Shown here: positions 1-11,545 of the stretch, piece by piece
How positions within the stretch are numbered: position 1 is the stretch's first letter
Layout of the letters: every line of letters begins with the position of its first letter
NCBI RefSeq assembly: GCF_002776525.5
Contig: NW_022327642.1
Span: 363,648 to 427,647 of the forward strand
Reading direction: 5' to 3'
From: Piliocolobus tephrosceles
Lineage: Eukaryota > Chordata > Mammalia > Primates > Cercopithecidae
DNA: 64,000 nt
Notes under the pieces: generated by a model
What the model saw: only the letters and a program-made list of their open reading frames with translations
Told to the model about the DNA's origin: nothing
The model's database searches: none
Position numbers and translations under genes: made by a program

Positions 1-129
1 AAATGTTACCATCGCCTGAGAAATTTCTCCCTTGCTCTTTCAAAGTCAGTACACATACTTACCACCCCAAGAACAATGTTGATTCTTTTGAATTTTTTCT
101 ACCATAAATCAATTTTGCTTTTCCCATAA

Positions 130-478
130 ACTGAGAAAAATAGAAATAAACATTATGTGTTATTCTCTATAATGATTTTTCACTCAATATAATATTTTTG
201 AAATTAATATTTGTTGCTGCCTAAATAAATATTTTATTTTGTATTGTGTAATAGGATTCCATTGTATGAATATGCAGCAGATTTTTAAAAATCTATTTCC
301 ACATTGAATGACTTTCTTCTGTTTCCAGTTTAGAATGAAGCAATTATGAATAAATTAGTTTTGTTTTTTCACGTTTTTTAAACTTTTTATTCCCCTGAGT
401 AAATATCAGGAAGTGAAATTGTCAGGAAGAGGTACGTTAAGGTTATAAGAAACTACCAGGCTTTTCACCAAAAGTTAA
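130..478 (-). mobile_element. Old L1M 3'-region fragment
   Basis: Read on the minus strand, this matches the conserved pattern of old mammalian L1M 3' ends. On the plus strand it shows the usual antisense order: a 'ttccattgtatgaatat' block, then a 'ttccagttt...atgaa' block, then an 'agtgaaattgtcagg' block. It is heavily diverged and non-coding. Both ends are approximate. Confidence 0.5.
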
Positions 479-484
479 GGTGCT

Positions 485-960
485 GAATTCAGGTCCAGCT
501 AAGATGTCATAGATTCATTTCTCCCTGTTCCTCCCCATTAAGTACAACATAAAACCTGTGAAAAATGCAAGAAGTAACCAAAAGAACTCTGCAAGGTGGT
601 AAGGGAAAGGCAAACTGGTTTGGAATACCAAGACTGAAGAAACAACACAGTGGCAGGATATTGTATGTGTCTCCACTAATAGAAGAGGAAGACTAGGTCT
701 GGCATTTCCCAGTCCCCAGCCTAGGAAGAGCAGGTAGTACAGATTACCTCCTTCTTTCCTCTTACCCAGTGAAAGTCATCTGACAACAAGCAGTCTTGTA
801 TCACCGTTAAGGAAAATCAAAACCTTATTACCAACAAGCAACCATAGGAAGTACTCTCTTTTCCTTCTAGATCTGAGCCTCCCCTCCTCCCCAGCCACCC
901 CTTCCCCCATGCCCTTCCCTCATTAAGAGATACCACAGCAGCCAGGCAGCAGAGTAAAAA
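485..960 (+). mobile_element. Possible L1M 5'-UTR-like fragment
   Basis: The opening resembles the start of older L1M elements (a block around 'cagctaagatgtcatag', then a purine-rich tract with 'gaactctgcaaggtgg'). It is less AT-rich than its neighbours and contains a C-rich stretch near 880-910. It lies just upstream of L1M 3' sequence in the same orientation, so it may be the front of the same element with its middle lost, or a separate piece. It has no long reading frame. Identification is tentative. Confidence 0.33.
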
Positions 961-1034
961 GAGACTAGACCAAAGCAACTGGAGAAATATGCTGGATCCA
1001 TAGATTGGAACACTATGATTCTGATGTTGATTCT

Positions 1035-1930
1035 TTCAGGCATAATTAATGGATTCCATGCCATCTCAATCCAAATTCCAGCAAGTTAAAGTATAGATAT
1101 TGACAAACTGATTCTAAACAAGATTCTAAACTGAAAAAAAAAATGCTTATCTATGTACAACAAAATGAATATACATATATCTTATATGTCTCATAAAAAG
1201 CTCAAATACACCATAGACCTAAATATAAAATGAAAACCACAAAAACTTCTGGAAGGTGACATCGGAGTAAATCTCAGTGACATTGTGTGTTTGGTGATAC
1301 CTTTTTAGATATAACACCAGAAACACTATCCACGAAAGGAAAAATTGATGTTAGACTTCATTAAAATTAAAAAAATATATATTCTGCAAAAGACATTATT
1401 AAGAGATTGAAAAAAACAAGCCAAAGACTGCAAGAAAATCTTTGCAAAACACGTATATGATAAAGGCCTGGCATTTATCAACAATGCCTCCAAACTCAAC
1501 AATGAGAAACAACACAAAGACCTCCAAACTCAACAATGAGAAACAAACAATCCAATTTAAAATCTGTTTAATTGTCTAAACAGATACGTCATCAAAGAAG
1601 ATATCAGTTTTGTTCTGGGATTGCAGATTAAAACAGCAATACCATAATAACCTACTAAAATGGTGGCTGGACTGGAGAGAGTGTGGGATGGAGGGGTTGG
1701 AAGTATGGCCGTAAAGGCAGCATAAGGAAACCTTGTGGGTATGTGAATATTCCGTATTTTGACTGTATCAATGCCAATATACTAATTGTGATCATATACT
1801 ATAGTTGCAAAATATGTTACCAATGAAAAAACTGGTTAAAGTGTTCATAGGATCTCTGTATGTATTTTTTACTTACAACTATATGTAAATGTATAATTTT
1901 ATAATTAAATATGTATTTATTTTTAAACAT
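1035..1930 (+). mobile_element. Old L1M: ORF2 C-terminal remnant and 3' end
   Basis: Plus-strand sequence follows the end of L1 ORF2, with recognisable blocks such as 'agatattgacaaactgatt', 'gacttcattaaaatt' and 'gcaaaagacattattaaga'. It then shows an L1M-type 3' region (a 'ataggatctctgtatg' block near 1848) running into an A/T-rich tail. It is full of stops and indels. A segment around 1500-1545 repeats 'cctccaaactcaacaatgagaaac' in a local duplication. It encodes nothing today. Confidence 0.62.
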
Positions 1931-1934
1931 ATGG

Positions 1935-3130
1935 ATCACAGTAATTCAGAACAATTTTTAAAAGACCTTTCCTTTTCCATTTGAATTGTTTTGATAGATT
2001 TAGTAAAAATCAAATGATTGTATAAGTGTAGGTCTATTTCTAGTCTTTTTCTTCCATTGATATATTTGTTGATCTCATGCAAGTAACACACTCATTATGC
2101 TAAATGTATAATAATTCTTGATGTCTGGTAGTGCAAGTCCTATAAATTTATTCTTCTTTATAAAGCTGGATTTGACCTTTCTAAGTTCTCTGCATTTCCA
2201 TATTTTAAGGGGGGAATATCAATTTCTTAAAACAAAACTAGTGTTATAGTGCCTGAGACTTCTTGTAGATCAATTTGGGAGAAATGACGTCTTAAAAATT
2301 AAATCTTCCAATCCATAAATATGAAATTATTATCAATAATGATTAATTTCTTTCCACAGGGCTTTGTATCATTCAGCATAGTAGTTTTACTCCAATTTAT
2401 TCCTAAATTTATTTTCTGGAGCTACTGTGAATTACTTTTTTATTTTCAAATTGTTCATGCTACTATATAAGAATTTACCTAATCTAAAACTTTGTCATAT
2501 TTATTTATTATTCATTTAGAGTAGTTCTTCTTTAGGTCACTTAAGATTTTCTATGAAAGCAATTATGTCATCTGCAATCATCCACTGCTGTCAAGGTTAG
2601 GACCTTCAGTAAAATGTTGAATAGCAATGGTAAAAAACAGACATCTTTCTCCTGTTCTTGAGATTGCGGGGAAATATTTATTACTTTGTCACTAAGTATA
2701 ATTTTATTTTTATAAATTCCAAATAACATGTTTAATTGTCTTCAATAGTTTTAGTATATTTTCTTATACACTTAATTTTCTGAATATTTTAACCTAAACT
2801 GATGTTGGATTTTTTCAAGTGATTTTGCTTCATTTATTAAATGATTGTACAGCTTTTCATCTTTATTCTGTGTTTCTGGTACTTAAGTAGGTTTACTTTT
2901 TAATTTAAAATTGTTTTTATGTTCTTGGAAGAAATTTCTTTCTGTCATGGTCTGTAATTATTTTTATATATTATATACTGTAAAATTATTGTTTTAAGTA
3001 TTTTGATAAAATTTTTCTATGTTCATGATAGATACTAGTCCCTAATTTTCCTCTTCATTTGTAATATCTTTGTGAGTTAGTATTAGGTATATGGTATCTT
3101 CAAAAGAAGTTTAATGATGCTTACTCCTCT
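1935..3130 (-). mobile_element. Old L1M ORF2 remnant, antisense
   Basis: The sequence reads as decayed L1 ORF2 in reverse. On the plus strand I see the antisense ORF2 landmarks in order: 'cttccattgatatatttgt' near 2050, 'tctggtagtgcaagtc' near 2122, 'atgtcatctgcaatc' near 2565, then 'atgttgaatagcaatgg' near 2613. It has many frameshifts. Together with the preceding plus-strand L1M it forms a tail-to-tail L1 pair. Confidence 0.58.
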
Positions 3131-4065
3131 TTTATTTTTAAAATACATGTGTCTTTTTATTTATTTATTAAATATTTGATACACTTTACAAATTGTTGTA
3201 AATGGTTGTTTCCCTCTTTTCAAAAATCATTGTTTTGCATTGTGTCTAATGAACAATGTCTGAAAACCTTTATTTCATGTATTTACGCCCATATTTTTTG
3301 TTGTTTCAGTCAGGATTGTAAATTCCGTCCTTAATACTTCACTTTGTCAGGAGCAGATATCCTTGTTTGCATTTTTTTCTCTTTTAATCAGCTAATAGGT
3401 TTTTTTTCTGTGCTTTTCTCAACTAGCTAGTAGATTTTCCCCCTTTCTGATAAAGCTAGAAATAAAGCCTGGAGCTAAAGCTTACATGAGCATACTGTTA
3501 GTGCATGAGACTTCAATTTAGGGAAATCTTGTATAAAAGAAATAAGGAAGTGAGGAAGAAGTGGAGCAAAAACTAATTCATGGAAGTATCTTGCATGGTT
3601 TGCCAAAGATTTTCTCTGGTTGCTCAGACACATGAGATATCTCTACAGAGGCTATAAGTAAACACTTACTTACTAGTGGTCCATCAAAGAGAAAAAAGGT
3701 GAATGCTTTATAAGATAGCTCTCTCTAATATCCTGGAACCCTATGGCCAAGTCTACTCCTCAAAATATTATGCCTTCTGTGCTGATGTTGTAGTATTCAG
3801 TGGTGTCATGTAACTGCTGAGGAAACTGCAACCTTAGTGGACCCAGTTGGACCAGAACCGGGTTGCTGGAGTTGCAGAATGTGTGATTGAGGTTAAACCA
3901 TAGCCTCTCCCTTGCCTCCAGGTACAGCTGAGACAATCATAAATAGAAGGATATAAAGTCAGTGCAATGGGGATCTAGGACCCCATAAGTGATGTAAGTC
4001 TCTGTGACAGCAGCTCTGGCCAATAAAATAGGCAAGGAGTTTAGGTCCCTTGGTCTGATGTGATG
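3131..4065. other. Unrecognised sequence, no gene seen
   Basis: This stretch holds no repeat that I can name and no convincing exon. The 61-codon open frame at 3149-3334 is hydrophobic, Phe/Cys-rich, lacks any known domain and is the kind expected by chance in T-rich DNA. The part from about 3500 to 4060 is less AT-rich and could be an old LTR or unique sequence. Confidence 0.5.
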
Positions 4066-4076
4066 AAACAGGTCTG

Positions 4077-4371
4077 GGCCGGTCGCGGTGGCTCAAGCCT
4101 GTAATCCCAGCACTTTGGGAGGCCAAGACGGGCGGATCACGAGGTCAGGAGTTCAAGACCATCCTGGCTAACACGGTGAAACCCCGTCTCTACTAAAAAA
4201 TACAAAAAGCTAGCCGGGCAAGCTGGCTGGTGCCTGTAGTCCCAGCTACTCGGGAGGCTGAGGCAGGAGAATGGCGTAAACCCGGGAGGCGGAGCTTGCA
4301 GTGAGCTGAGATCAGGCCACGGCACTCCAGCCCAGGCCATAGAGCGAGACTCTGTCTCAAAAAAAAAAAAA
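4077..4371 (+). mobile_element. Full-length AluY-type SINE
   Basis: A complete dimeric Alu with left arm, A-rich linker, right arm and poly(A) tail. The head reads 'ggctcaagcctgtaatcc', the CAAG form typical of Old World monkey AluY. A 12-bp TSD (aaacaggtctgg) lies at 4066-4077 and 4372-4383, so boundaries are firm. The 67-codon minus-strand frame at 4137-4340 is the usual antisense-Alu translation, not a gene. Confidence 0.96.
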
Positions 4372-4559
4372 AAACAGGTCTGGAGTGGCAGATAAAATGA
4401 ATCTGCTGCAGTACTTGAATGACTCCTCCCTTAAACTTTAGAAAAAATAATAGGTAAGAAGAATTTGGAAGTATTAATTAGATATGTAAATCAATGGAAG
4501 TAAAAAATTATTTTAATTTGCAGATACTGCTCCTATCATTTATATAGGTATATATCTGC

Positions 4560-4577
4560 ATATATATATATATATAT
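4560..4577. repeat. (TA)n microsatellite
   Basis: Nine TA units sit within AT-rich DNA. The surrounding bases (4530-4660) are also rich in TATA and GATA-like words. Confidence 0.85.
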
Positions 4578-4579
4578 GA

Positions 4580-5769
4580 CTTTTCATTCTTAAGATTTTT
4601 TAATTCTCTCAGAGAAATTAGAATATATAGAGAGATATAGATACATAGATATAATGTTTTCATAAGTAGTTCCTGCCATTTATTACAAAGTAAATTTCTA
4701 AATCTGTTGATCAGCTTTAATTTGTTTTTTTGTCTGCCTTTCAGCACTTGTTTTATCTACCTTGGGTCTAGATGCCATTCCTTTTGAAAGTAAGTGTATA
4801 AAAAGCCACACACACCAAGCTGCTATGAGCTATAAAATTTGGAAAGAGCTAACATGTGTGTTGTGTCTAGGAGTAAATATTTGCTATTGATCCCTTTAAT
4901 GGCCACCTAGAGGTCCCATCAAAGATATATGTAATAGCAAATATGGGGTTGCCAGATGATAAACCCTGGAATTCTGAATAGAATGGAAGAATCAGTCTTG
5001 ACTAGGAAATAAAGATGGATTCTTATAATTATTTCTTGTTAGATCTGTTTAGTCACCCTACCTCTGGAAAATAAATAGGCTTATATGTAGAAAGATACAT
5101 AAAAATTGAAAAGTGAGATTTAAAAGTTAAGAGGTGCTCTTATGTAAAATTTGTTTTTGAGTATTATTTCATAAAAATAATTTATAAATAAAGAAAACTA
5201 TTTTACTTAAATATAATTTCAAATTGGAGTTTGAGAAGATAAACAATGGAAATTATTTAAAAGATCATATCCTAGGTTTAAAATAGATGGAGGAGACAGA
5301 TTTTCAGTATCTTATTAGGCGAAAACAGTCATAGCAAAAAGTTATAATCAGTTGAATAGAAGATAAAAAAATGTGAGCTCTAAGATTAATTCTAAACATA
5401 TGCTTAATAATGGAAATGTTATACTTTCATATTGTGAAAGTGAAATATGACCCTTAACAAAACCTAACTTGGAAAATAGTTACTTTAAGTATCTAACTTC
5501 TGGTCTGATATTTCTTGAAAAATAAGACTTATTTCATTGTCATTAAAGGAAGCTAGTAACTAAATTAAGCTCTTGATTAGAAAACATAAGTGCAGAAAAA
5601 TTAAGTGTTAATTTAACATTTATACAATTATTGAAAAAATAGATTCAAATATTGATGCTTTTGACTCAATATCTAGCTCAAGTATTATTTCCTACATGAA
5701 ACCTGTTTTTACTTCCCAAATTAGACATTTATTCTTGCTCTCCAATGCTCATTTAATTGTTACACATTT
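4580..5769. other. AT-rich sequence, no gene seen
   Basis: No repeat family, exon or structured RNA recognised. The frame at 4508-4747 on the minus strand runs through the TA repeat and codes for low-complexity Ile/Tyr/Lys residues, so I treat it as spurious. Confidence 0.5.
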
Positions 5770-5783
5770 ATGAAATTATCTTT

Positions 5784-5903
5784 TTTTTTTTTTTGAGACA
5801 TTGTCTTGCTGTGTCACCCAGGCTGTAATGCAGTGACACAATAATCATACCTCACTGTAGCCTAGATCTCCAGGCTCAAGTGGTCCTCCCAGCTCAGCCC
5901 CGA
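5784..5903 (-). mobile_element. Truncated Alu (left-arm/FLAM-like)
   Basis: A poly(T) run is followed by 'gagacattgtcttgctgtg' and 'cacccaggct', the antisense of an Alu monomer. Only about 120 bp is present. A perfect 14-bp TSD (atgaaattatcttt) at 5770-5783 and 5904-5917 shows that it inserted in this short form and was not cut down later. Confidence 0.88.
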
Positions 5904-6068
5904 ATGAAATTATCTTTCATTAATCTTTCCACAACAAATAATAAGCTCCACATCAGGATAAAAGTTGACAAATATTTTGAATGTTTACTCTATGCCGGGG
6001 ATATTACTAGCCACTCTGATTTTAAAAAGACACAGCCATTTCCTTAATAGAATTTCCAGCCCTGTCAT

Positions 6069-6087
6069 AAAAAAAAAAAAAAAAAAA
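6069..6087. repeat. Poly(A) run
   Basis: Nineteen consecutive A residues with no recognisable retroposed body attached. It may be the tail of a very old retroposon or plain slippage. Confidence 0.75.
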
Positions 6088-6350
6088 GTGAATTAAGTAA
6101 ATAATAAACATTAAAATAGGTGAAAACAAAATGGGTGAAATTTTCCTACATAAAAGTCACTTGACTTTTCACAGATCGGTTATTTGACAATTTTAAATCA
6201 GTAAAATAAAATGGGAAGTAATATGTATCACTACGATAAACTATGTCTCTCTTCAGCAAATGTCAATTGAAATGGCAAAAGGCACAATTGCTTTAATAGT
6301 GTATATCAGTATTTATTTGAGCAAATTATTTGTTAAAGCTATGTATTTTA

Positions 6351-6368
6351 TGCACATGCGCATGTGCA
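6351..6368. repeat. 18-bp perfect palindrome
   Basis: The bases tgcacatgcgcatgtgca are identical to their own reverse complement. Most of the tract alternates purine and pyrimidine, a composition that can favour Z-DNA or a small cruciform. No function is implied. Confidence 0.8.
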
Positions 6369-6479
6369 CACATGATATTCATGAAAATTTACTTTTCTTT
6401 TACAAAATGAAAACCATTTAACTCACATGAAGATTAACAAACAGAACCCAACTAGCAATTCATCATGTCCCCTTCTACT

Positions 6480-7260
6480 GACTCACCACTCCAACAGTGA
6501 CTACTATTTCAACCCATAATGCTGTAAATTATTTTTGCTTGTTTTTGAAGTTTATATATAGAAAACCATACGTGATATACACTTGTGTCTGGCTTCTTTC
6601 AGTCAACACTACTTTTGTGAATTTCAGTCTCTGTATTAGTCTGTTTTCACACAGCAGTAAAAAACTGCCTGAGACTGGGTAATTTATGAAGAAAAGAGGT
6701 TTAATTGACTCACAGTTCTCCAGACTGAACAGGAAGCATCACTGGGAGGCCTCAGGAAACTTACGATCATGGTAGAAAGTGAAGGGGAAGCAAAGCTTAT
6801 CTTCTCATGGCGGCAAGAAAGAGAGAGAAAAAAATGGGAAGTGCCACACACATTAAGAAAAAATAGATCTTGATAAAACTCCCTCACTATCACAAGAACA
6901 ACAAGAGGACAGTCTGCCCCCAATTCAGTCACCTCCCACCAGACCCCTCCTCCAACGCATGGGGATTGCCATTCAAGATGAGATTGGGTGGGGGCTCAGA
7001 GCCAAACCACATCAGACATAAAAGCATGTTCAATTTGTTTCATTGCATTATTCTCCAGTATTCCATGATCTGAAATATACCACACTGTAATAATCCATTC
7101 GCCTAGTGGTGAAGATTTGAATTGTACCCAATATTCAGCTATTAAGAAAATTGCTGATATTAGCATATATGTTAGTGAATATGTATTTATATTGGGTACA
7201 TAACTAGAAGAATTACTGGGTTCTTATAAATGACTCAAAGTTAAAAGTAATACTCTCAGG
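6480..7260 (-). mobile_element. Old L1M 3' region, split by a MaLR LTR
   Basis: Both flanks of the LTR at 6632-7014 carry antisense L1M landmarks. The left has 'tgtctggcttctttcag'; the right has 'ttctccagtattccatgat', 'aatccattcgcctagt' and a diverged 'tgggtacataactagaag' block. The order is continuous across the LTR, so the L1M was there first. Confidence 0.58.
6632..7014 (-). mobile_element. MaLR solo LTR (THE1/MST type)
   Basis: Read on the minus strand, a TG...CA LTR of the ERVL-MaLR group. On the plus strand it starts 'tgtattagtctgttttcac', continues through 'aactgcctgagactgggta' and ends 'gccaaaccacatca'. At 383 bp it is within the usual THE1/MST LTR range. I saw no perfect 5-bp duplication, which fits its age. 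No internal retroviral sequence follows. Confidence 0.9.
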
Positions 7261-7264
7261 TTTG

Positions 7265-7900
7265 GGATGCTAAATTATAAGATATTAAGGCCAAGAAAAA
7301 TGATCAATCCAACACACATACAGACAATTAATGAGAACAATATCAACATTTATTTTTCTTCAACCAGCTAAGTACGTTTTGATCTAGTGGAAAGAGAAAA
7401 ATGCTATAGGGGCCTACTATCTTGTCAGAAACAGTCTGTCACTGCTTGAGCCATTGCTATGTCAAGAAGTGTGACCTCTGTTAGCAAGATATTCTTCCTA
7501 TGTCTTGCACAAAGATGTCGAAGTATCCTAATGATGTGTCGTCTCAGTCTGAAAACGTTTTTCAGTATTCTTCATCAGGAATGCTCCATAAGTATTGATC
7601 AATGACAGTTTGGTTGGATTGTCCTTAATGCTAAAACTTGCACTTTGAGCAGCCAAGTGTCTAAGCACAAAGCTTTATCAATGTTCAGTGCCATTCCAAG
7701 ATTTCTTTCCAAAGCAATCATCTTGTTTACATTACTTGTTTTTAAGGTAAAAACTTGTTTTTAATTTTTTAAAACTTTTCTCAAAACAACATGTTCCAAC
7801 ACAAGCTTTACAGAAATATGTTTATACTGTTTCTTAAAAATATGCTTACAATTTGGTAAGGGTAGAATGAAAACACTTTCAACACAAGTTTATTTGGATG
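7265..7900 (-). repeat. Unrecognised ~640-bp repeat, copy A
   Basis: This block aligns, with many substitutions and indels, to 12750-13415 in the same orientation. Shared words include 'tatca' near 'cacattta/acattta', 'tcaatgacagt', 'tttctttcca' with 'tcttgtttaca', and 'aacac...aacaagtt'. Read on the minus strand, both copies end in 'aataaatgt', a possible poly(A) signal, so the element may be an LTR, a retroposed transcript or an unnamed interspersed repeat. I could not name it. It has no long frame. Confidence 0.55.
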
Positions 7901-8960
7901 GAGGAGGGGATAATTTCTTTTTCGATTCGTATGCAAGTCATGAGCTTCACAACCCATTTCTGGGAAGTTTCATCTATATTTTCTTGATTCTCACATGTCC
8001 ACATCATGATTCCATGTCTTGGTCACTATTTAAAAGTTTAGTATGCCTTTCTTAGTAATTTAGGAGTAATAAATTTCTGTTGTATATGTATTATCTACAT
8101 AATTTTCATAATAGTTGCATTTCCTGTATTTCCAGGGACATAGAGATGTACCTTGTACAGTAATTACACCAGTGCTTCTTAAAACATGTACCTATAAGCC
8201 GTATGTTGTGCAGAGTCTGGAAGGATGTTGTAATATTCAAAGTATTTCTGATTTTTAAAAAATGTTTTTACATGGACGGGGTTATATAATCTGGATAATT
8301 TTAGCTCAAGTATCAGTTTGGTTCAGATTGCCCATATTTTTGAGAGTTATATTATTATTGCCATTTTCTTGATGTGTTGGGTATTCTGCCCATTCTTGAT
8401 GCTGAATCCCCTACAATTGACCAGCCTAAGTTTGGTTTTGTTATTTATTCATTAAATAAATTTGCAAGTTTATACATGATGAGTGAAATATAGTCAAGTA
8501 ATTATACCATTTTTAATTATTCATTAGTGAACATACATCTAGGCTATACCAAGCTTGCTTTCTGCAACATTTACTTCTGAGTGTAATATCTAACATCCCT
8601 CCTCAAAATCTGTAGTACTATTCTCAGGTTTCATAAAGTAATAGCTTGCTCCTAACATTTGCCAAAGTTTTCCAAAACTCTGTCATCGATTTTTGTTGAG
8701 GTTTTTTTTTTTTTTTTTAATATTATATAGTCGTTATTTGAAGACTTGAAACAAATATCATAAATATTATTGGCCTTAAAATAGATTAAAGAGTAGAGGA
8801 ATAGTATGGTAGTCTTGAGCAAAGTATAAGTTATGAGCTTCATAATTGGATGCATTAATCAAATATTTTCATAATGTGTTCTTATGACAGGGTAGAATGG
8901 CTTTAGTATTAATACTATATTTTCCATAGCATGATCTGTTTTTCTACAGCTACTCAGCTT
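7901..8960. other. AT-rich sequence, no gene seen
   Basis: No recognised repeat or exon. A poly(T) run of 18 lies at 8702-8719. Open frames here (7867-8055 and 8652-8855) are short, hydrophobic or low-complexity and carry no known motif. Confidence 0.5.
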
Positions 8961-9560
8961 ATTCAGGGACTTCTTTGGCTATTACTTCCCCAGATATCAC
9001 ACATAATTTTTGTCTTTTGCCACAATTTATACATATATTTAGAATTATGCCTACTTTTCCTAATTTTTAAGGTGGATCTTTTCTAGGGGGAAAGTGGGGA
9101 ATAATATTGTAGAAGGTAAATTTATCTTTTTATATATATTCTTATTCACTTGACATCTCGCAGTTCTTATATCAATTTTCCATTAATTATTTTGAAACTT
9201 TTTTTCTTTTTATCTGTTTTTAGTAGTCTATCCCTCTTTTCTATCTTTTTCTTTGTAGTTAGAGGATACATGTTACTTCTACCTGATATTATTTCTGCCA
9301 AAATCTGAATTACCATAGCTTTGAAATAAATCCCTCGATCTGACTGGAGACCTCCACTTTCATCAAATGCTGACCTCCGAATTATTAATTCCTTTGAAGT
9401 GGATTTGGAATAATTATTATATACTAGGTATTGCATCCCTACTTCTGAGGACATGCCCACTATACTTAAGCAATTTTGTCTTCATTTCGAATGTGATAAG
9501 AGTCCTTGTTACATTTTTAATATTCATCTTTATTAATTTTAGCTTGAATATACACATAGG
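8961..9560 (-). mobile_element. Possible ancient L1M, antisense
   Basis: The part around 9310-9430 follows the antisense L1 ORF2 pattern loosely ('accatagctttgaaat' then a Cys/Leu-poor AT-rich run), but divergence is severe. Treat this as a hint only. The two overlapping opposite frames of 97 and 79 codons at 9167-9606 show no recognisable domain. Confidence 0.28.
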
Positions 9561-11203
9561 GTACTCTGTATGTATCAGAGACAGATTCTATGCTTATTCA
9601 ATTTAAAAAAGCAAATAATAAAAATGTGTTTTCTTAGATCCCTATTCTTATCCCTAGGGTGACTTACTGAAAAACAAGTCAAATATCTTATACAAAGTCT
9701 GCAACATAGGCACTGAACAGAGGAAAATGAATTTTCTCTGCTTATTTACAGGAGAAAGAGGTAGCTGCCTCCCATTCCCTTCCCAAAAGGAGAAAGCAAA
9801 GCCTTTACTTCTGGAAATGTTGGAAAGATAGAACGGAAAGGATCCTGGGTTCTCACTCTAATCTTTGGGAAACTAAATACATCTCACAAAGAGCAAGAAA
9901 AACCTTAGCATATGCAGTTTTTAACATCTAGAGATGCCTTCTAGGTCTTGCCCTCATTTTGCCTTGAAATGGAAACACATACATCTGGAGTTAAATAAAT
10001 CTCCCAAGTTCTCTCCCTATCTATGCAGTTGTAAATTAACTTCCTAAGGCTTGATCTTAAGAATGTAATTATATTTTGTGTCAATTTTACTGATATTTGT
10101 ACTACACACTATCCTCTCTATTTCGTAGGCTGGCAAGTATTAGCTTTTTTTTCTTAACTATTTCTTGTTTTCTCCCTTGAGAAAAGTAAAAGTATAAAGT
10201 ATTCTACTGTTATTTCTTCCTTTAAAGTCTGATTTAAATTCTATCTATATAGATCGTTTGCTATTACCAGACTATAAGGTAACCTAGTAATTGTGTTAAA
10301 GGCCCCTTTCTTTGTGAAGGTCACGTAAAGAAGACTTTCCTATGCTACTAGTAATGCAAACTCTATATTAAATTATTAACATGCATTTTTAGGGGCTGTT
10401 TGAAATCTCATGTGTTATTTTTTGCTGTGAAGCAGCCCTGCAATTTTAGTGACATTTTTTATTTAAATTCCTAACATCAACAATAAATCTCTATTCTTCC
10501 AAGGCTTTCTCGACTGGCCTAATGGAGAGTTACATGGAAATATTATTTGTCTAATAAGGTTTTCTTCTAAAACATATTGTTATTTTGTTATACCTTCTAA
10601 TCCTCCTGTGATATTACATTCACAAGTATTTACAATTTGGTCAATGTTAAGTATTTCAAGATTTCACTTAGTTTTATATCTTTTATGAGCTCTGTTAAAT
10701 TGTTTGTTTCCAATTTTCCTGAGTTTTTTTTCTTCAAATAGTATTCATTCCTATTATGCATTCATAAATTGGTGCTTTTTACAATATTATAGTTTCTTAA
10801 CAGTGATACTAAAAATTGTTTCCATTGTTCCATTTCCTAGTTACTGCTTTTTAGGAAGCCTTATTTTTATGTTTTATTTTTATTCTCAATGACTTGCTTG
10901 CTCTGGAATTATTGTTACTTGTATATCTATTCAATATATTAGTGTTTGATGTTCTTCTTTATCACTTTAGGACTTATAAGTAACAGTTGTATAGACAGAA
11001 TTGTCATCTGAAGTGACCAAAATCTGAGACTCCTAGGTATATAGGTCATATATTTCCTAATCTGAGGGTTTATTTAGATGGGTTCTGGTCCTGAACTCTA
11101 GAATGCACTGCATTTTGTTTCTCCTTTGTGTTTTTGTTTTGTTCTTGCTATGTTTTAATCTGGGTTTTGGTTACAATCTACAATCCTTGGTTTCCATGCA
11201 AGG
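9561..11203. other. AT-rich sequence, no gene seen
   Basis: I recognise no repeat family or exon in this 1.6-kb stretch. Short T-rich and A-rich runs suggest old, heavily mutated transposon sequence, but nothing can be named. Confidence 0.45.
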
Positions 11204-11267
11204 ACTTTTACATTTTTTTTTTTTTTTTTTTTTTTTTTTCTGATTATCTGAATCATAGCAGTGTTTT

Positions 11268-11277
11268 NNNNNNNNNN
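11268..11277. other. Assembly gap (10 N)
   Basis: Ten undetermined bases, probably a placeholder of arbitrary length, immediately before a poly(T) run. The frame predicted through it at 11128-11379 (with unknown residues and poly-Phe) is an artefact. Confidence 0.99.
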
Positions 11278-11545
11278 TTTTTTTTTTTTTTTTTTGCCAT
11301 TATATTCATTTTAGTTAATTTTATTTTACGTTCAGGGGTACATGTGCAGGTTTGTTACATAGGTATACTTGTGTCATGAGAGTTTGCTGTGCAGATTATT
11401 TCATTACCCAGGTATTAAGCCTAGTACCCTTTAGTTATTTTTTCTGATCCTCTCCCTCTTCCCACCCTCCACCCTCAACCCTCCAAAAGGCCCCGTTGTG
11501 TGTTGTTACTCTCCACGCGTCCATGTGTTCTCATCGTTTAGCTTC
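11278..11545 (-). mobile_element. Primate L1 3' UTR, antisense
   Basis: Poly(T) is followed by the antisense L1 3' UTR landmark 'ggggtacatgtgcaggtttg' and then 'ttacccaggtattaagc', with C-rich 'ccctctcccac'-like words near 11455. The orientation is minus. It belongs to an L1PA/L1PB-age element and ends abruptly near 11545. Confidence 0.88.

Noticed and set aside
11128..11379. 83-codon frame across the N gap
   Set aside because: It contains undetermined residues and poly-Phe from poly(T). An artefact.
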